From Candidatus Babeliales bacterium (GTDB lineage Bacteria; Babelota; Babeliae; Babelales; Vermiphilaceae): a stretch of 64,000 bases of DNA. Under the pieces are notes generated by a model. It was given only the letters and a program-made list of their open reading frames with translations. It had not been told where the DNA came from and did no database searches. The DNA lies in assembly GCA_035455925.1 (NCBI GenBank), contig DATIEE010000029.1, positions 1 to 64,000 of the forward strand, written 5' to 3'. Each line of letters starts with the position of its first letter. Positions within the stretch are counted from its first letter, which is position 1. The position numbers and the translations under genes are program-made. Of the stretch, positions 37,985 through 46,713 are shown piece by piece.

Positions 37985-39290
37985 AAAAATAATACTAATT
38001 TTAACATTATTCCCATTAATAACGCACGCAATACCAACAATTGAAACTGCTCTCTATCATCAAAAAAACGAGCTGTTTGCGCAAGCTATTGCATGCTACA
38101 AACAGATCGCACGCGACAATCCGTATGATGTATCAGCACTATTTAATCTTGGCTGTTGCTACCTTGCCCTTGGACAAGGTCAAGATGCAATTGAATCATT
38201 CGACCGTGTTATACAAATACACCCTCTAGCATTACCCGCTCTCTACAACAAGGCATTTACGTATAAAACAATGGGTGACTTAGATACTGCAACCATATTG
38301 TACAAAGAAATAATTCAGACAAACCCTGATTATGAACCAGCGCAGCTTGCTCTTGGTTTTGCTTATATAACGCAAGGCAATTTTGAACTCGGCTGGAAAC
38401 AGCACGAACGATATCTTATACAAAGCGGAAAAAATGGGTATACATTACGATCACTATTGCAGAACAATACGATAGCACACAAAAAAATTTTATTGCGACC
38501 TGAAGGAGACCTTGGCGACACGCTTCTTTTTGTACGTTATGCGCAGCGTCTCAAAAAAATGGGTGCCGACGTTATTGTTGCATGTCAAAAGCAACTCATT
38601 CCACTTCTTTCCCGCTGCACATACATTGATCAATTAATTCCTCACACTACAGCATTGCCAACGTATGATGCAGATGCAACTATGATGAGCCTTCCTGCAA
38701 TTTTTTCTGATACTAATACCACCGTACCAAACGCTATTCCTTACATTTTTGCTGATCCAGCATTAGTCACCTACTGGAAACAACAACTTGCAGCTGACAC
38801 AAACTTTAAAGTAGGTATTTGCTGGCAAGCCAATGTACACAATGATGTCTCACGACTGCCTATCGCCCGCCGTGGATGTCCACTTGAACGTTTTGAACAA
38901 CTAGCCGTAATTGATGGCATAAGTTTTTATAGTTTACAAAAATATGATGGAATTGAACAACTCACAACACTATCACCAAACTTTGCGCTGCATGTTTTTG
39001 ATAATCTTGATGAGCAGGCAGGTTCATTCATGGATACTGCTGCTATTATTAAAAATCTTGATCTTATTATTACCGTTGATACAGCAATTGTACACCTTGC
39101 CGGCGCTTTAGGTGCGAATGTATGGCTGCTTCACCCCTATGCAACTGCAGATTGGCGCTGGATTTGCCATCGTACCGATTCATACTGGTATCCAACCGTT
39201 CGCATTTTTAAACAGCACTACCCATTTGATTGGCAAAACGTAATGGAACGTGTGAAAATAGACTTACAGCAAATAATCGCACAAAAATAG
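37977..39290 (+). CDS. Exported TPR protein with glycosyltransferase-like domain, second paralog
   Basis: A 437 aa paralog of the preceding protein with fewer TPRs (about three, residues 40-145) and the same GT-like C-terminus: LLRPEGDLGDTLLFVRYAQR, FKVGICWQAN, LIITVDTAIVHLAGALGAN and TADWRWI. The ATG at 37977 is chosen because AAGGA lies just upstream and because it starts a proper signal peptide (MHKKIILILTLFPLITHA). The upstream in-frame extension lies inside the previous gene. The 8-base overlap indicates translational coupling. Confidence 0.82.
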   Translation: MHKKIILILTLFPLITHAIPTIETALYHQKNELFAQAIACYKQIARDNPYDVSALFNLGCCYLALGQGQDAIESFDRVIQIHPLALPALYNKAFTYKTMGDLDTATILYKEIIQTNPDYEPAQLALGFAYITQGNFELGWKQHERYLIQSGKNGYTLRSLLQNNTIAHKKILLRPEGDLGDTLLFVRYAQRLKKMGADVIVACQKQLIPLLSRCTYIDQLIPHTTALPTYDADATMMSLPAIFSDTNTTVPNAIPYIFADPALVTYWKQQLAADTNFKVGICWQANVHNDVSRLPIARRGCPLERFEQLAVIDGISFYSLQKYDGIEQLTTLSPNFALHVFDNLDEQAGSFMDTAAIIKNLDLIITVDTAIVHLAGALGANVWLLHPYATADWRWICHRTDSYWYPTVRIFKQHYPFDWQNVMERVKIDLQQIIAQK

Positions 39291-39298
39291 AGCAACAA

Positions 39299-39326
39299 AA
39301 AAAGAGGGGCTTTAAAAAACCCCTCC
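39299..39326 (-). terminator. Terminator after exported protein A1
   Basis: GAGGGG pairs with CCCCTC over an A/T-rich loop, with a T run on the minus strand. It lies in the gap between the convergent genes ending at 39290 and 39357 and could serve both. Confidence 0.75.
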
Positions 39327-39356
39327 TACTATTCTTTTATAACAAAAACAATTATA

Positions 39357-39947
39357 TTATTTTTCGGTAAAATTAGGAATAATATAGTTATGTAATACAT
39401 ACATAGCAGCAGCCGTTAGCACTTCAGGTTCTGTAGCCTTTTCTGCAACAAATCTTACTGCAGGATTAACAATATTTTTTATTTTTCCATCTGGTAGTCG
39501 ATCACATTTTTCTGCAACATAATCAAGGTTATATCCTCCTTCATTCAGCCTATCGCCAATTTCACACATTGCAAGATCAAGACCAAATGAAATTCCAAGA
39601 TCAATCGCATCCTTTGTGCTGACATGTGACAGTGGAACTACGGTGTCTTTATTACTATTAATTACTTCATATCTCTTTAATTGTAAATCTGCAAACTTAG
39701 CTCCTGCTCTTATGGTAGCTCTTTTAAAATAATTCTTTTTATCAGGTACTAGTTGATCCATGTATTGTTGTGCAATAAATTGAAACTTATGGTTATTTAG
39801 AGTCTTGCCAGCCCCTTTACATGCTCCTTTTCCCATATCTTTAATCTTAGAACCCCAATTATTACCGTTTTCACTAGCAACTGCATGGCCAGCAAATACT
39901 ATCACAGCAACCACTAAAACATGAGAAATTGTACGAAATATATTCAT
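39357..39947 (-). CDS. Exported tandem-family protein, member A1
   Basis: A 196 aa protein of unknown family with a signal peptide of about 24 residues (MNIFRTISHVLVVAVIVFAG, cleaved near AVA). The mature N-terminus reads NNWGSKIKDMGKGACKGAGK, shared only with A2. The C-terminal half (YNLDYVAEKCDRLPDGK, then VNPAVRFVAEKATEPEVLTA and a hydrophobic end) is shared by all four members. A conserved Cys in EKCDRLP and a hydrophobic C-terminus may point to membrane interaction. AAAGGG precedes the ATG. It has its own promoter block and terminator. Confidence 0.75.
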   Translation of the reverse strand: MNIFRTISHVLVVAVIVFAGHAVASENGNNWGSKIKDMGKGACKGAGKTLNNHKFQFIAQQYMDQLVPDKKNYFKRATIRAGAKFADLQLKRYEVINSNKDTVVPLSHVSTKDAIDLGISFGLDLAMCEIGDRLNEGGYNLDYVAEKCDRLPDGKIKNIVNPAVRFVAEKATEPEVLTAAAMYVLHNYIIPNFTEK

Positions 39948-40012
39948 AAAAAACGACCCTTTAAATGTAAAAAAAAATAGATAACTTTCACCTACATAAG
40001 TTTAATCATTTC

Positions 40013-40018
40013 ATTATA
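40013..40018 (-). promoter_or_regulatory. Conserved TATAAT -10 element of gene A1
   Basis: TATAAT on the minus strand, 66 bases upstream of the A1 start, lies in a stretch (TATAATGAAAT) repeated at the same place in the other three members (40813, 41664, 42479). The -35 region is poor (TTTTTA-like). Confidence 0.55.
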
Positions 40019-40100
40019 GAAATCAAGCGTTAAAAATAAAAAGGCTATTCATTAAGTAAACGATTCTAATTGGAACAAACACAACTACTTTCATGCATCT

Positions 40101-40147
40101 TTACTTTATCTCTAAATTTTTGTACGACTAACATAGTAAAAATTGAT
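40101..40147 (-). repeat. Conserved upstream block, copy 1 (before A1)
   Basis: A block of about 45 bases centred on TTTTTGTACGACTAACATAG (plus strand) occurs 110-200 bases upstream of each of the four tandem genes. It stays almost unchanged in the copy before B1, although the sequence around it has diverged, so it is probably functional (promoter or regulatory site). Confidence 0.7.
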
Positions 40148-40162
40148 AGGCAAACAAAAAAA

Positions 40163-40182
40163 AGAGGCTTTAAAACCCCTCT
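40163..40182 (-). terminator. Terminator after exported protein B1
   Basis: AGAGG and CCTCT with AAA/TTT extensions form a hairpin followed by a minus-strand T run, 24 bases past the B1 stop. Confidence 0.7.
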
Positions 40183-40205
40183 TGACTTATTTTATAACTT
40201 TTTTT

Positions 40206-40752
40206 TTATTTTTCTTCGAAGCTACACATTAACAATAACAATCGTGTTAAATATAGATAAGTAAGCATTTCAGGATGTGTAACTCCTTCAACAAAAAATC
40301 TCACAACAGGGTTAACGATAGGTTTTACCGCTTCCGGTAAAATATCACAGTTATTTGCCACAGAATCAAAACTAAATCCTTTTTGATTCAATAACTTAGT
40401 AGTTTTACGAACACCATAATTACAAAGCAGATGACTTATAGAAAGAATAAAAAAATTATCGTAAGTAAAATCGAAATTTACTGCCATTCCTGCATCTATC
40501 ATATATCCAACAGTTTCCACGGCAGCTTTTTTTTGCATCCTCATCTTTGTCCAATTTACTTGCTACAAGCATGCTTAAACCAGTACAACCAGATTCGCTA
40601 ATACTTTGCACAATACCTATCTCATCATTCTTGTATCTTTTTTCCCATAACACCTTAAAAGCAGATGATTCCGGTCCACTAATAACGGTATTGCCAGCAA
40701 AAACTACTACCGCGACCACTAAAACACGAGAAATTGTACGAAATGTATTCAC
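40206..40752 (-). pseudogene. Exported tandem-family protein, member B1, frameshifted at an 8-A run
   Basis: Two open frames together match intact member B2. The first part starts at a GTG (40752, where the other members use ATG; AAAGGA upstream), has the signal peptide NTFRTISRVLVVAVVVFAGN, and runs into a wrong frame after DEDAKK. The second part, 40206-40544, continues as KAAVETVGYMIDAGMAV and the family C-terminus. The break is an 8-A run on the coding strand (40527-40534); 7 A would give one frame of about 180 aa. It may be a pseudogene, a phase-off allele, a slippage site or a sequence error. Confidence 0.75.
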
Positions 40753-40896
40753 AAACAATCCTTTAAATATAAAAAAATATATATTTTTCACTTATATGAT
40801 TATAATAATTTCATTATATAAATTAATAATTAAAAATAAAGAAGTTACTCTATAAATAAGAAGCCATAATAGAATTAATTAAACTTTGCCCCCTGC

Positions 40897-40943
40897 TTAC
40901 TTTATCTCAAATTTTTTGTACGACTAACATAGTAAAAACTGAT
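40897..40943 (-). repeat. Conserved upstream block, copy 2 (before B1)
   Basis: Second copy of the TTTTTGTACGACTAACATAG block. The flanks here are the most diverged of the four copies, which makes the conservation of this core more striking. Confidence 0.7.
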
Positions 40944-40954
40944 AGACAAACAAC

Positions 40955-40985
40955 GAAAGAGAAGGTTTATAAACCCCCTCTTTTT
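40955..40985 (-). terminator. Terminator after exported protein A2
   Basis: AAAGAG, GGTTTA, TAAACC and CTCTTT make an imperfect hairpin, 34-64 bases past the A2 stop. Confidence 0.6.
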
Positions 40986-41018
40986 GTCTTTAATTATCTT
41001 ACTAACAAAATATTTATA

Positions 41019-41600
41019 TTATTTTTTAACAGTAAACATAGGAATAATTAAATTAGTCAATACATACATAGCAGCAAACGTACGCACTTCAGGTTCTGTA
41101 ACTGTTTCTGCAACATTTCTTACCGTATAGTTGACAGCATTTCTCACTTTTCCTTCTGGTAACCTATCGCATTTTTCTACAACATAATCAATGCCATAAC
41201 CCGCTTCATTCAATTTGTCGCCAATTTCACACATTGCAAGATCAACAATAAATGAAGCCATCTCTCTCTGATGGCTGTGCACCGAACAAACCGTTTCTTT
41301 ATCATCGATTTTTATTTTTTTACACTTTTTTGATAGTGCATCCAGATATCTAGCATATGTTCTTATCCCAGCTCTTGCAAAATGTTTTTTTTTATTGGGC
41401 ACCATTTTATCCATATAATAGTAAGCGGCAAGTTGAACCTTATAGTTATCTAGAGTCTCGCCAGCCCCTTTACATGCTCCTTTTCCCATATCTTTAATCT
41501 TAGAACCCCAATTATTACCGTTTTCACCAGCAACTGCGTTACCAGCACACACTATCATTGCAACCACTAAAACACGAGAAATTGTACGAAATATATTCAT
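41019..41600 (-). CDS. Exported tandem-family protein, member A2
   Basis: A 193 aa paralog of A1 with the same signal peptide (MNIFRTISRVLVVAMIVCAG) and the same NNWGSKIKDMGKGACKGAGE at the mature N-terminus. The middle differs and has more Lys. The C-terminal half keeps EKCDRLPEGKVRN and VTEPEVRTFAAMYVL. The ATG at 41600 is equivalent to that of A1; the upstream in-frame extension is promoter sequence. Function unknown. The upstream 200 bases are about 90 percent like those of A1 by eye. Confidence 0.75.
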   Translation of the reverse strand: MNIFRTISRVLVVAMIVCAGNAVAGENGNNWGSKIKDMGKGACKGAGETLDNYKVQLAAYYYMDKMVPNKKKHFARAGIRTYARYLDALSKKCKKIKIDDKETVCSVHSHQREMASFIVDLAMCEIGDKLNEAGYGIDYVVEKCDRLPEGKVRNAVNYTVRNVAETVTEPEVRTFAAMYVLTNLIIPMFTVKK

Positions 41601-41750
41601 AAAAAATGACTCTTTAAATGTATAAAAATAGATAATTTTCACCTGCATAAGTTTAATCATTTCATTATAGAAATCAAGCGTTAAAAATAAAAAGGCTATT
41701 CATTAAGCAAACAATTCTAATTGAAACAAGTATAGCTACTTTCATGCATC

Positions 41751-41797
41751 TTTACTTTATCTCTAAATTTTTGTACGACTAACATAGTAAAAATTGA
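41751..41797 (-). repeat. Conserved upstream block, copy 3 (before A2)
   Basis: Third copy of the TTTTTGTACGACTAACATAG block, close to identical to copy 1. Confidence 0.75.
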
Positions 41798-41802
41798 TAG
41801 GC

Positions 41803-41843
41803 AAAAAAAAAGAGGGGTTTTTTTTAAAACCCCTCTTTTTTTT
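41803..41843 (-). terminator. Strong terminator after exported protein B2
   Basis: AAAAAGAGGGGTTTT pairs fully with AAAACCCCTCTTTTT, with T runs on both strands, 26 bases past the B2 stop. Confidence 0.85.
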
Positions 41844-41868
41844 AAAACAAAATAATTATATCACTACT

Positions 41869-42417
41869 CTAATCGCACTCACCCCCACCACATGGATTAA
41901 AATCTACGATAGGCTTAATAATACAATGAATTAATACACACATAATTGCACTAGTAAGTATTTCAGGTTGTGTCACACCTTCAGCAACCGTTCTTACTGC
42001 AGGATTGATAAAATAACCTACTGATTCTGGCAATTTATCGCATATATTCGCTACATAATCAAGATTATAACCTTTTTTATTTAACGTTTCAGAACTTTTG
42101 CGAATGCCATAATTAATAGCAAGATGACCCATTCCTTCGATAAACACACTCGCGGATTCTACTTCTTCTTTTTTTTCCTTTTTTATTATGAGCCCATTAC
42201 ACAAATATCCAATGGTTTCAATTCCAGCCCTTTGTAATGACGCATCTTTTTCACACAATTGGCTTGCTGCAGCCATACCAACAAATGTCAATCCTGATAA
42301 CCTAATACCTTTTCCAAATTTCATGTAACTAGAATCCTCCGGACCTGCGACTGCGTTGCCAGCAAATACTATCACAGCAACTACTAAAACACGAGAAATT
42401 GTACGAAATATATTCAT
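41869..42417 (-). CDS. Exported tandem-family protein, member B2
   Basis: A 182 aa member with the common signal peptide (MNIFRTISRVLVVAVIVFAG, cleaved near AVA) but a mature N-terminus (PEDSSYMKFGKG) shared with B1, not with A1/A2. The C-terminal half has YNLDYVANICDKLPESVGYF and AVRTVAEGVTQPEILTSA. It ends with a Cys/Gly tail (CGGGECD) that the A members lack. It is the intact model for reading B1. AAAGGG precedes the ATG. Confidence 0.75.
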   Translation of the reverse strand: MNIFRTISRVLVVAVIVFAGNAVAGPEDSSYMKFGKGIRLSGLTFVGMAAASQLCEKDASLQRAGIETIGYLCNGLIIKKEKKEEVESASVFIEGMGHLAINYGIRKSSETLNKKGYNLDYVANICDKLPESVGYFINPAVRTVAEGVTQPEILTSAIMCVLIHCIIKPIVDFNPCGGGECD

Positions 42418-42561
42418 AAACGACCCTTTAAAGTGTAAAAAAATAGATAACTTTCACCTACACAATCCTAATCATTTCATTATAGAAATCAAGTGTTAAA
42501 AATAAAAATGCCGCCCATCAGACAAATAGTTCTAATTGAAACAAATGCAACTATTTTCTTG

Positions 42562-42608
42562 CATCTTTACTTTGTCTCTAAATTTTTGTACGACTAACAT
42601 AATAAAAA
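42562..42608 (-). repeat. Conserved upstream block, copy 4 (before B2)
   Basis: Fourth copy of the TTTTTGTACGACTAACATA block. It is also only 40-80 bases upstream of the divergent gene at 42639, so it may act in both directions here. Confidence 0.65.
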
Positions 42609-42638
42609 AAAAGTTGAATGATTAATTAAAGGAGAATA

Positions 42639-43103
42639 ATGAAGCAGATTAAGAATATTTATTACGCATCTATTGCAAGCACACTTTTACTAACATCTCA
42701 ATCATATGGCAACCTCATTACCACTGAGATTTCTTATGGAGAGTTTATTGATAAAATTACCATTTTAACCATTAAATCAGAACGTATGACCAATCCAGAA
42801 AAATTAAGAAATGTATTAATTGAACTTGAAACATTACAAAAAACCTACGCAAAATATATTGGCAACCGATCTGATGTCCTAGTTTTACAAAAAAAATTAA
42901 AAAGAACTAATGAAGTATTATGGGATATTGAAGATGCAATTCGCATCAAAGAACGTAATAAAGAATTTTATGACGATGAATTCATTGAGCTTGCGCGCAA
43001 CGTTTACATAACCAACGATCAACGTTACCAGATAAAAAGAGAAATCGACTCACTCCTTGGTTCTCGCATCACCGAAGAAAAGTCATATGAGGAATTTGTT
43101 TAA
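42639..43103 (+). CDS. DUF6165-like protein with signal peptide
   Basis: A 154 aa protein. After a signal peptide (residues 1-24, near SYG) it shows the pattern I associate with DUF6165: ISYGEFIDKITILTIKSERM, NEVLWDIEDAIRIKER, FIELARNVYITND and a C-terminal EKSYEEF. No biochemical role is established. In other genomes I recall such genes near TPR/glycosyltransferase genes, and two lie 3.3 kb away here. AAAGGAG precedes the ATG. Confidence 0.7.
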   Translation: MKQIKNIYYASIASTLLLTSQSYGNLITTEISYGEFIDKITILTIKSERMTNPEKLRNVLIELETLQKTYAKYIGNRSDVLVLQKKLKRTNEVLWDIEDAIRIKERNKEFYDDEFIELARNVYITNDQRYQIKREIDSLLGSRITEEKSYEEFV

Positions 43104-43178
43104 CTTGAATAAATCGTCGCGCATTATAAACTATTATAATATTCATTACTTTATATAAGTGCCAACAGGATAAAAATA

Positions 43179-45473
43179 ATGCGCGATTCCTTCAATAATT
43201 TTCTCCACAACAACCTCAATGAATCTCAAAAAAAAGCGGTTCATCATGAACATGGTGCAGTTCTTGTTATAGCTGGCGCCGGTTCGGGAAAAACACGAGT
43301 AATCACCGCCCGCATTACCCATCTTATTCTTAATAAGAACATACATGCTTCATCAATTGTCGCGCTTACATTCACTAATAAAGCTGCGACTGAAATGAAG
43401 GAGCGCATTACTTCATTTTTAGGCAATCAAGTCAATCTACCTTTTATTGGTACATTTCACTCATACTGTGTACAATTTTTAAAAAAACATCAGGAATACT
43501 TATCTAATCCCTTTTTTTCCATAATAGACACTGACGACCAGCATAAAATGATTGGTGGCATTTTACAACGTAATGGACTACAAAAACAATTTACCCCGAA
43601 GAATGTTGCATATCAAATATCTCAACTAAAAAATCATACCAATAATCCCGATCAACCGGCAACAGAATACCTACAACATCAAACATTAGTTGATATTTTT
43701 AACGCATATGAAACGGAAAAAAAAGCTTCTAAAGCATTAGACTTTGATGATCTACTGCTTGAAACATTGCGGTTGTTAAAAAAAAACAATGTAATAAAAA
43801 ACAGATTTCAAGAAAAAATTCGACATGTGTTAGTTGATGAATACCAAGACACCAACCTAGTACAACATGAATTACTCAAAGAAATGGGGCTAAGTGACAA
43901 CGTACTTGCAATAGATTCTGTATGCGCTGTGGGCGATGAAGATCAATCTATTTATTCATGGCGCGGTGCAACAGTCACTAACATGGCTAATTTTAAATCA
44001 GTGTTTCCGGATACTCATATTATTACCATTGAGCAAAATTATCGTTCAGTACAACAAATATTAACAATTGCTAACAACAGCATAGAAAACAATAGCAGCA
44101 GAACTCCAAAAAAATTATGGTCGGAAAAACAAGGCACTAATAGAGTTTACAAACTTACATGTCTCACTGAATACCAAGAAGCGCGAGCAATTTCACAATT
44201 ATTGTTGGTAGCAAAAGAAAAATATGGCCTTAATAATGTTGGTATATTGTATCGAACACACACGCAGTCGCGAGCTCTTGAAGAAGCACTTCTGAAAGAT
44301 TCAATCCCTTATCGCATTATCGGTGGAATCCAGTTTTATGAGCGTAAAGAAATAAAAGATCTGCTCGCATATCTTAAAATTATCGCTAATCCGTTTGATC
44401 GTACGTCTTTTTTTCGAATCATTAATGTTCCTGCGCGTGGATTTGGTGATAAATTTGAAGAACTATTTTATACACACTGGAATAATGAGCCATTTGCAAC
44501 CTGGCAAGATATAATTCAACAGTTAACCTCAAACAATAATTTAGGTAAAACAAAAACAGATGCTTTACAATCATTTGCCGCTATTTTACAAGGCCTTGAA
44601 CCAATGAATTTGACAAGCAAAGCACTTGATCAAATTATTATACGCGCCGGTTATCTCAGCTACATCAAAAACAATGACGAACCACAAGAAGCACAAGCTC
44701 GACTCGATAACATCAAAGAACTTTTAGATGCTGTAGATCATTTTGAGTCAAATGGTACCACCACTATCACTGCATTTCTTGATGAAGTTGCGCTTATGCA
44801 AGATAAAATGAATAAACAAAATAGAGATACTCATGCAGTTTCTCTCATGAGCCTTCACGCAGCAAAAGGATTAGAATTTGACCTGGTAATTTTACCAGGG
44901 GTAGAAGAAGGAATAATACCAACAACACGGTCCTTAAACTTTAATGATGCACTCGAAGAAGAACGACGACTTTTTTATGTTGGTATAACTCGAGCTAAGG
45001 AACATCTACTTATTTGCTATACAAAAAATCGTTATTCATACGGTAAAATGACTGATCAACTACCTTCACGTTTTTTACATGAAATACCAGCGCAGCTACT
45101 TCCACACGAAGACTGTTCTTACTGGGGATTACCGCAAATACATCAATTTTGTGCTGATTGGTTAGGATCAAAAATAAAAAAAAAATCAGAAGTTTATATT
45201 CCCTTCTTCTCCAAAACTTTAGAGAGAAAACCATTTCCTAAGATGTCAGAAGATACAGCATCATTCGCTAGTGCTTTAGAGAACGATTCCTTAAAAGCAG
45301 GAAAATCATTGACTCCATCAACGTGGAAAAAAAATCAACCAGTCAAACATCAAAAATATGGTATCGGAACAATTCAAGATATTGAAGAAAAATCAACGGG
45401 TGAGACCCATTTAATTATCAAATTCAAAACAGGACCAAAAAAAATAGTTGCTCAGTTTGTACAGCGATTATAA
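43179..45473 (+). CDS. uvrD: DNA helicase UvrD/PcrA
   Basis: A 764 aa superfamily 1A 3'-5' helicase for excision repair and removal of RecA. Motif I (AGAGSGKTR), motif II (VDEYQDTN), motif III (GDEDQSIYSWRGA), motif IV (EQNYRS), motif V (SLMSLHAAKGLEF) and motif VI (VGITRAKEHLL) are all intact. The C-terminal Tudor-like RNA polymerase-binding domain (VKHQKYGIGTIQDIE) marks the PcrA/UvrD type. AGGA precedes the ATG. It begins an operon with the methyltransferase (15 bases) and Nudix (3 bases) genes. Confidence 0.95.
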   Translation: MRDSFNNFLHNNLNESQKKAVHHEHGAVLVIAGAGSGKTRVITARITHLILNKNIHASSIVALTFTNKAATEMKERITSFLGNQVNLPFIGTFHSYCVQFLKKHQEYLSNPFFSIIDTDDQHKMIGGILQRNGLQKQFTPKNVAYQISQLKNHTNNPDQPATEYLQHQTLVDIFNAYETEKKASKALDFDDLLLETLRLLKKNNVIKNRFQEKIRHVLVDEYQDTNLVQHELLKEMGLSDNVLAIDSVCAVGDEDQSIYSWRGATVTNMANFKSVFPDTHIITIEQNYRSVQQILTIANNSIENNSSRTPKKLWSEKQGTNRVYKLTCLTEYQEARAISQLLLVAKEKYGLNNVGILYRTHTQSRALEEALLKDSIPYRIIGGIQFYERKEIKDLLAYLKIIANPFDRTSFFRIINVPARGFGDKFEELFYTHWNNEPFATWQDIIQQLTSNNNLGKTKTDALQSFAAILQGLEPMNLTSKALDQIIIRAGYLSYIKNNDEPQEAQARLDNIKELLDAVDHFESNGTTTITAFLDEVALMQDKMNKQNRDTHAVSLMSLHAAKGLEFDLVILPGVEEGIIPTTRSLNFNDALEEERRLFYVGITRAKEHLLICYTKNRYSYGKMTDQLPSRFLHEIPAQLLPHEDCSYWGLPQIHQFCADWLGSKIKKKSEVYIPFFSKTLERKPFPKMSEDTASFASALENDSLKAGKSLTPSTWKKNQPVKHQKYGIGTIQDIEEKSTGETHLIIKFKTGPKKIVAQFVQRL

Positions 45474-45488
45474 AAGAAAAACATTAAC

Positions 45489-46244
45489 ATGAATAAACCA
45501 TCATTATATCTAAATTTGTGTACTGAATTTTTTGATCTTGATAAACCCGCAGCACCTGCTGAAGAATATGCTTTTTACCGCTACTATGTTGCGCGATCAC
45601 AAGGTCCCATTTTAGAACCAATGTGTGGAACTGGGCGTTATCTTATCCCACTCGTGGAAGAAGGGTTTACCGTAGAAGGTTTTGATGCTTCACCATTTAT
45701 GCTTAAAGCACTACATACCAAATGTGCACAAAAAAATATCACACCTCATGTATGGGAACAATTTTTAGAAGGAGTTCCTGTTACAAAACAATATAATCTT
45801 ATTTTTATTCCTGATAGTTCCTTCTGTCTATTTTTAAATCCTGCGCATATAAAAATGTGTCTACAAAAGATATATAATCTTCTCGAAAACAACGGGACCT
45901 TTGTTTTTGATATTGAAACTATATATGCCGTACCAGCTCTCACTGGTGTATGGCAAGGAAAGGCATATAAAAAACCGGATGGAACAACGCTTATTGCAAG
46001 CAACTTACCACTACCGATAGAAAACTCGGTTGCAACCGTTATTTGTCGCTATGAACTCATGGATAAAACTAATATCATGCAAACGGAAATGGAATATTTT
46101 CAGATCAAACTTTATTATCCAACGGAAATGGATGTATTACTTAAAGAAGTTGGTTTTTCGCATATAAAAAAAATAGAAGCCTATAATCTGACATCATCAC
46201 CGTCCGCACAAGATTATACTATTGTTTATGAATGTATAAAGTAA
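45489..46244 (+). CDS. Class I SAM-dependent methyltransferase
   Basis: A 251 aa Rossmann-type methyltransferase. The SAM-binding segment EPMCGTGRYLIPLVEEG and the following acidic strand (EGFDASPFML) are clear, with IFIPDSSFCLF as motif IV. Substrate is unknown; the family (Methyltransf_25 like) includes small-molecule enzymes. It lies between uvrD and a Nudix gene in one operon, which does not itself suggest a substrate. Confidence 0.87.
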   Translation: MNKPSLYLNLCTEFFDLDKPAAPAEEYAFYRYYVARSQGPILEPMCGTGRYLIPLVEEGFTVEGFDASPFMLKALHTKCAQKNITPHVWEQFLEGVPVTKQYNLIFIPDSSFCLFLNPAHIKMCLQKIYNLLENNGTFVFDIETIYAVPALTGVWQGKAYKKPDGTTLIASNLPLPIENSVATVICRYELMDKTNIMQTEMEYFQIKLYYPTEMDVLLKEVGFSHIKKIEAYNLTSSPSAQDYTIVYECIK

Positions 46245-46247
46245 ATT

Positions 46248-46688
46248 ATGAAAAATATATTTAAACTTCCTGCCTATGTTGGCATCATTCTCAGCCAAAA
46301 CCACAAAGTTTTATTGGTACAACGCCATAATACAGATTGGATGTCAGGTTACTGGAATTTTCCTGGTGGATTGCTGGAAGAAAATGAAACACTAACATCT
46401 GCAGCTGCGCGAGAAATACATGAAGAGGTTAATGTCATTGTAGATCCGGCTGATTTTACACTAGCACATGTTATTCATGTACGCGCAAACAACAAAAATA
46501 CACAAGATATTATCGGCATTTATTTTATAGCACATTCATGGCATGGCACACCAATTAATAATGAGCCTCACCGACATAGTGATATGAAATGGTTTGATAG
46601 TAATCAATTACCCAACAATGTCACTGAACATGCTATTTTAGTCATACAACAAATGACAACTGACAAAAAATATTCAGAAAATGGTTGA
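46248..46688 (+). CDS. Nudix hydrolase
   Basis: A 146 aa Nudix enzyme. The Nudix box is complete: GGLLEENETLTSAAAREIHE followed by EV, matching G-x5-E-x7-R-E-U-x-E-E. It would hydrolyse a nucleoside diphosphate derivative, and the substrate is not predictable; FPGG with RxxTDWMSGYW resembles general housecleaning MutT-like enzymes. It is the last gene of the uvrD operon, 3 bases after the methyltransferase. Confidence 0.9.
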   Translation: MKNIFKLPAYVGIILSQNHKVLLVQRHNTDWMSGYWNFPGGLLEENETLTSAAAREIHEEVNVIVDPADFTLAHVIHVRANNKNTQDIIGIYFIAHSWHGTPINNEPHRHSDMKWFDSNQLPNNVTEHAILVIQQMTTDKKYSENG

Positions 46689-46713
46689 AACTAAAATAAC
46701 TGATACACAAAGC

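Noticed and set aside
39296-42610. CRISPR array or other regularly spaced repeats
   Set aside because: The repeats are about 800 bases apart, lie in promoters and terminators of paralogous genes, and no cas genes are near.
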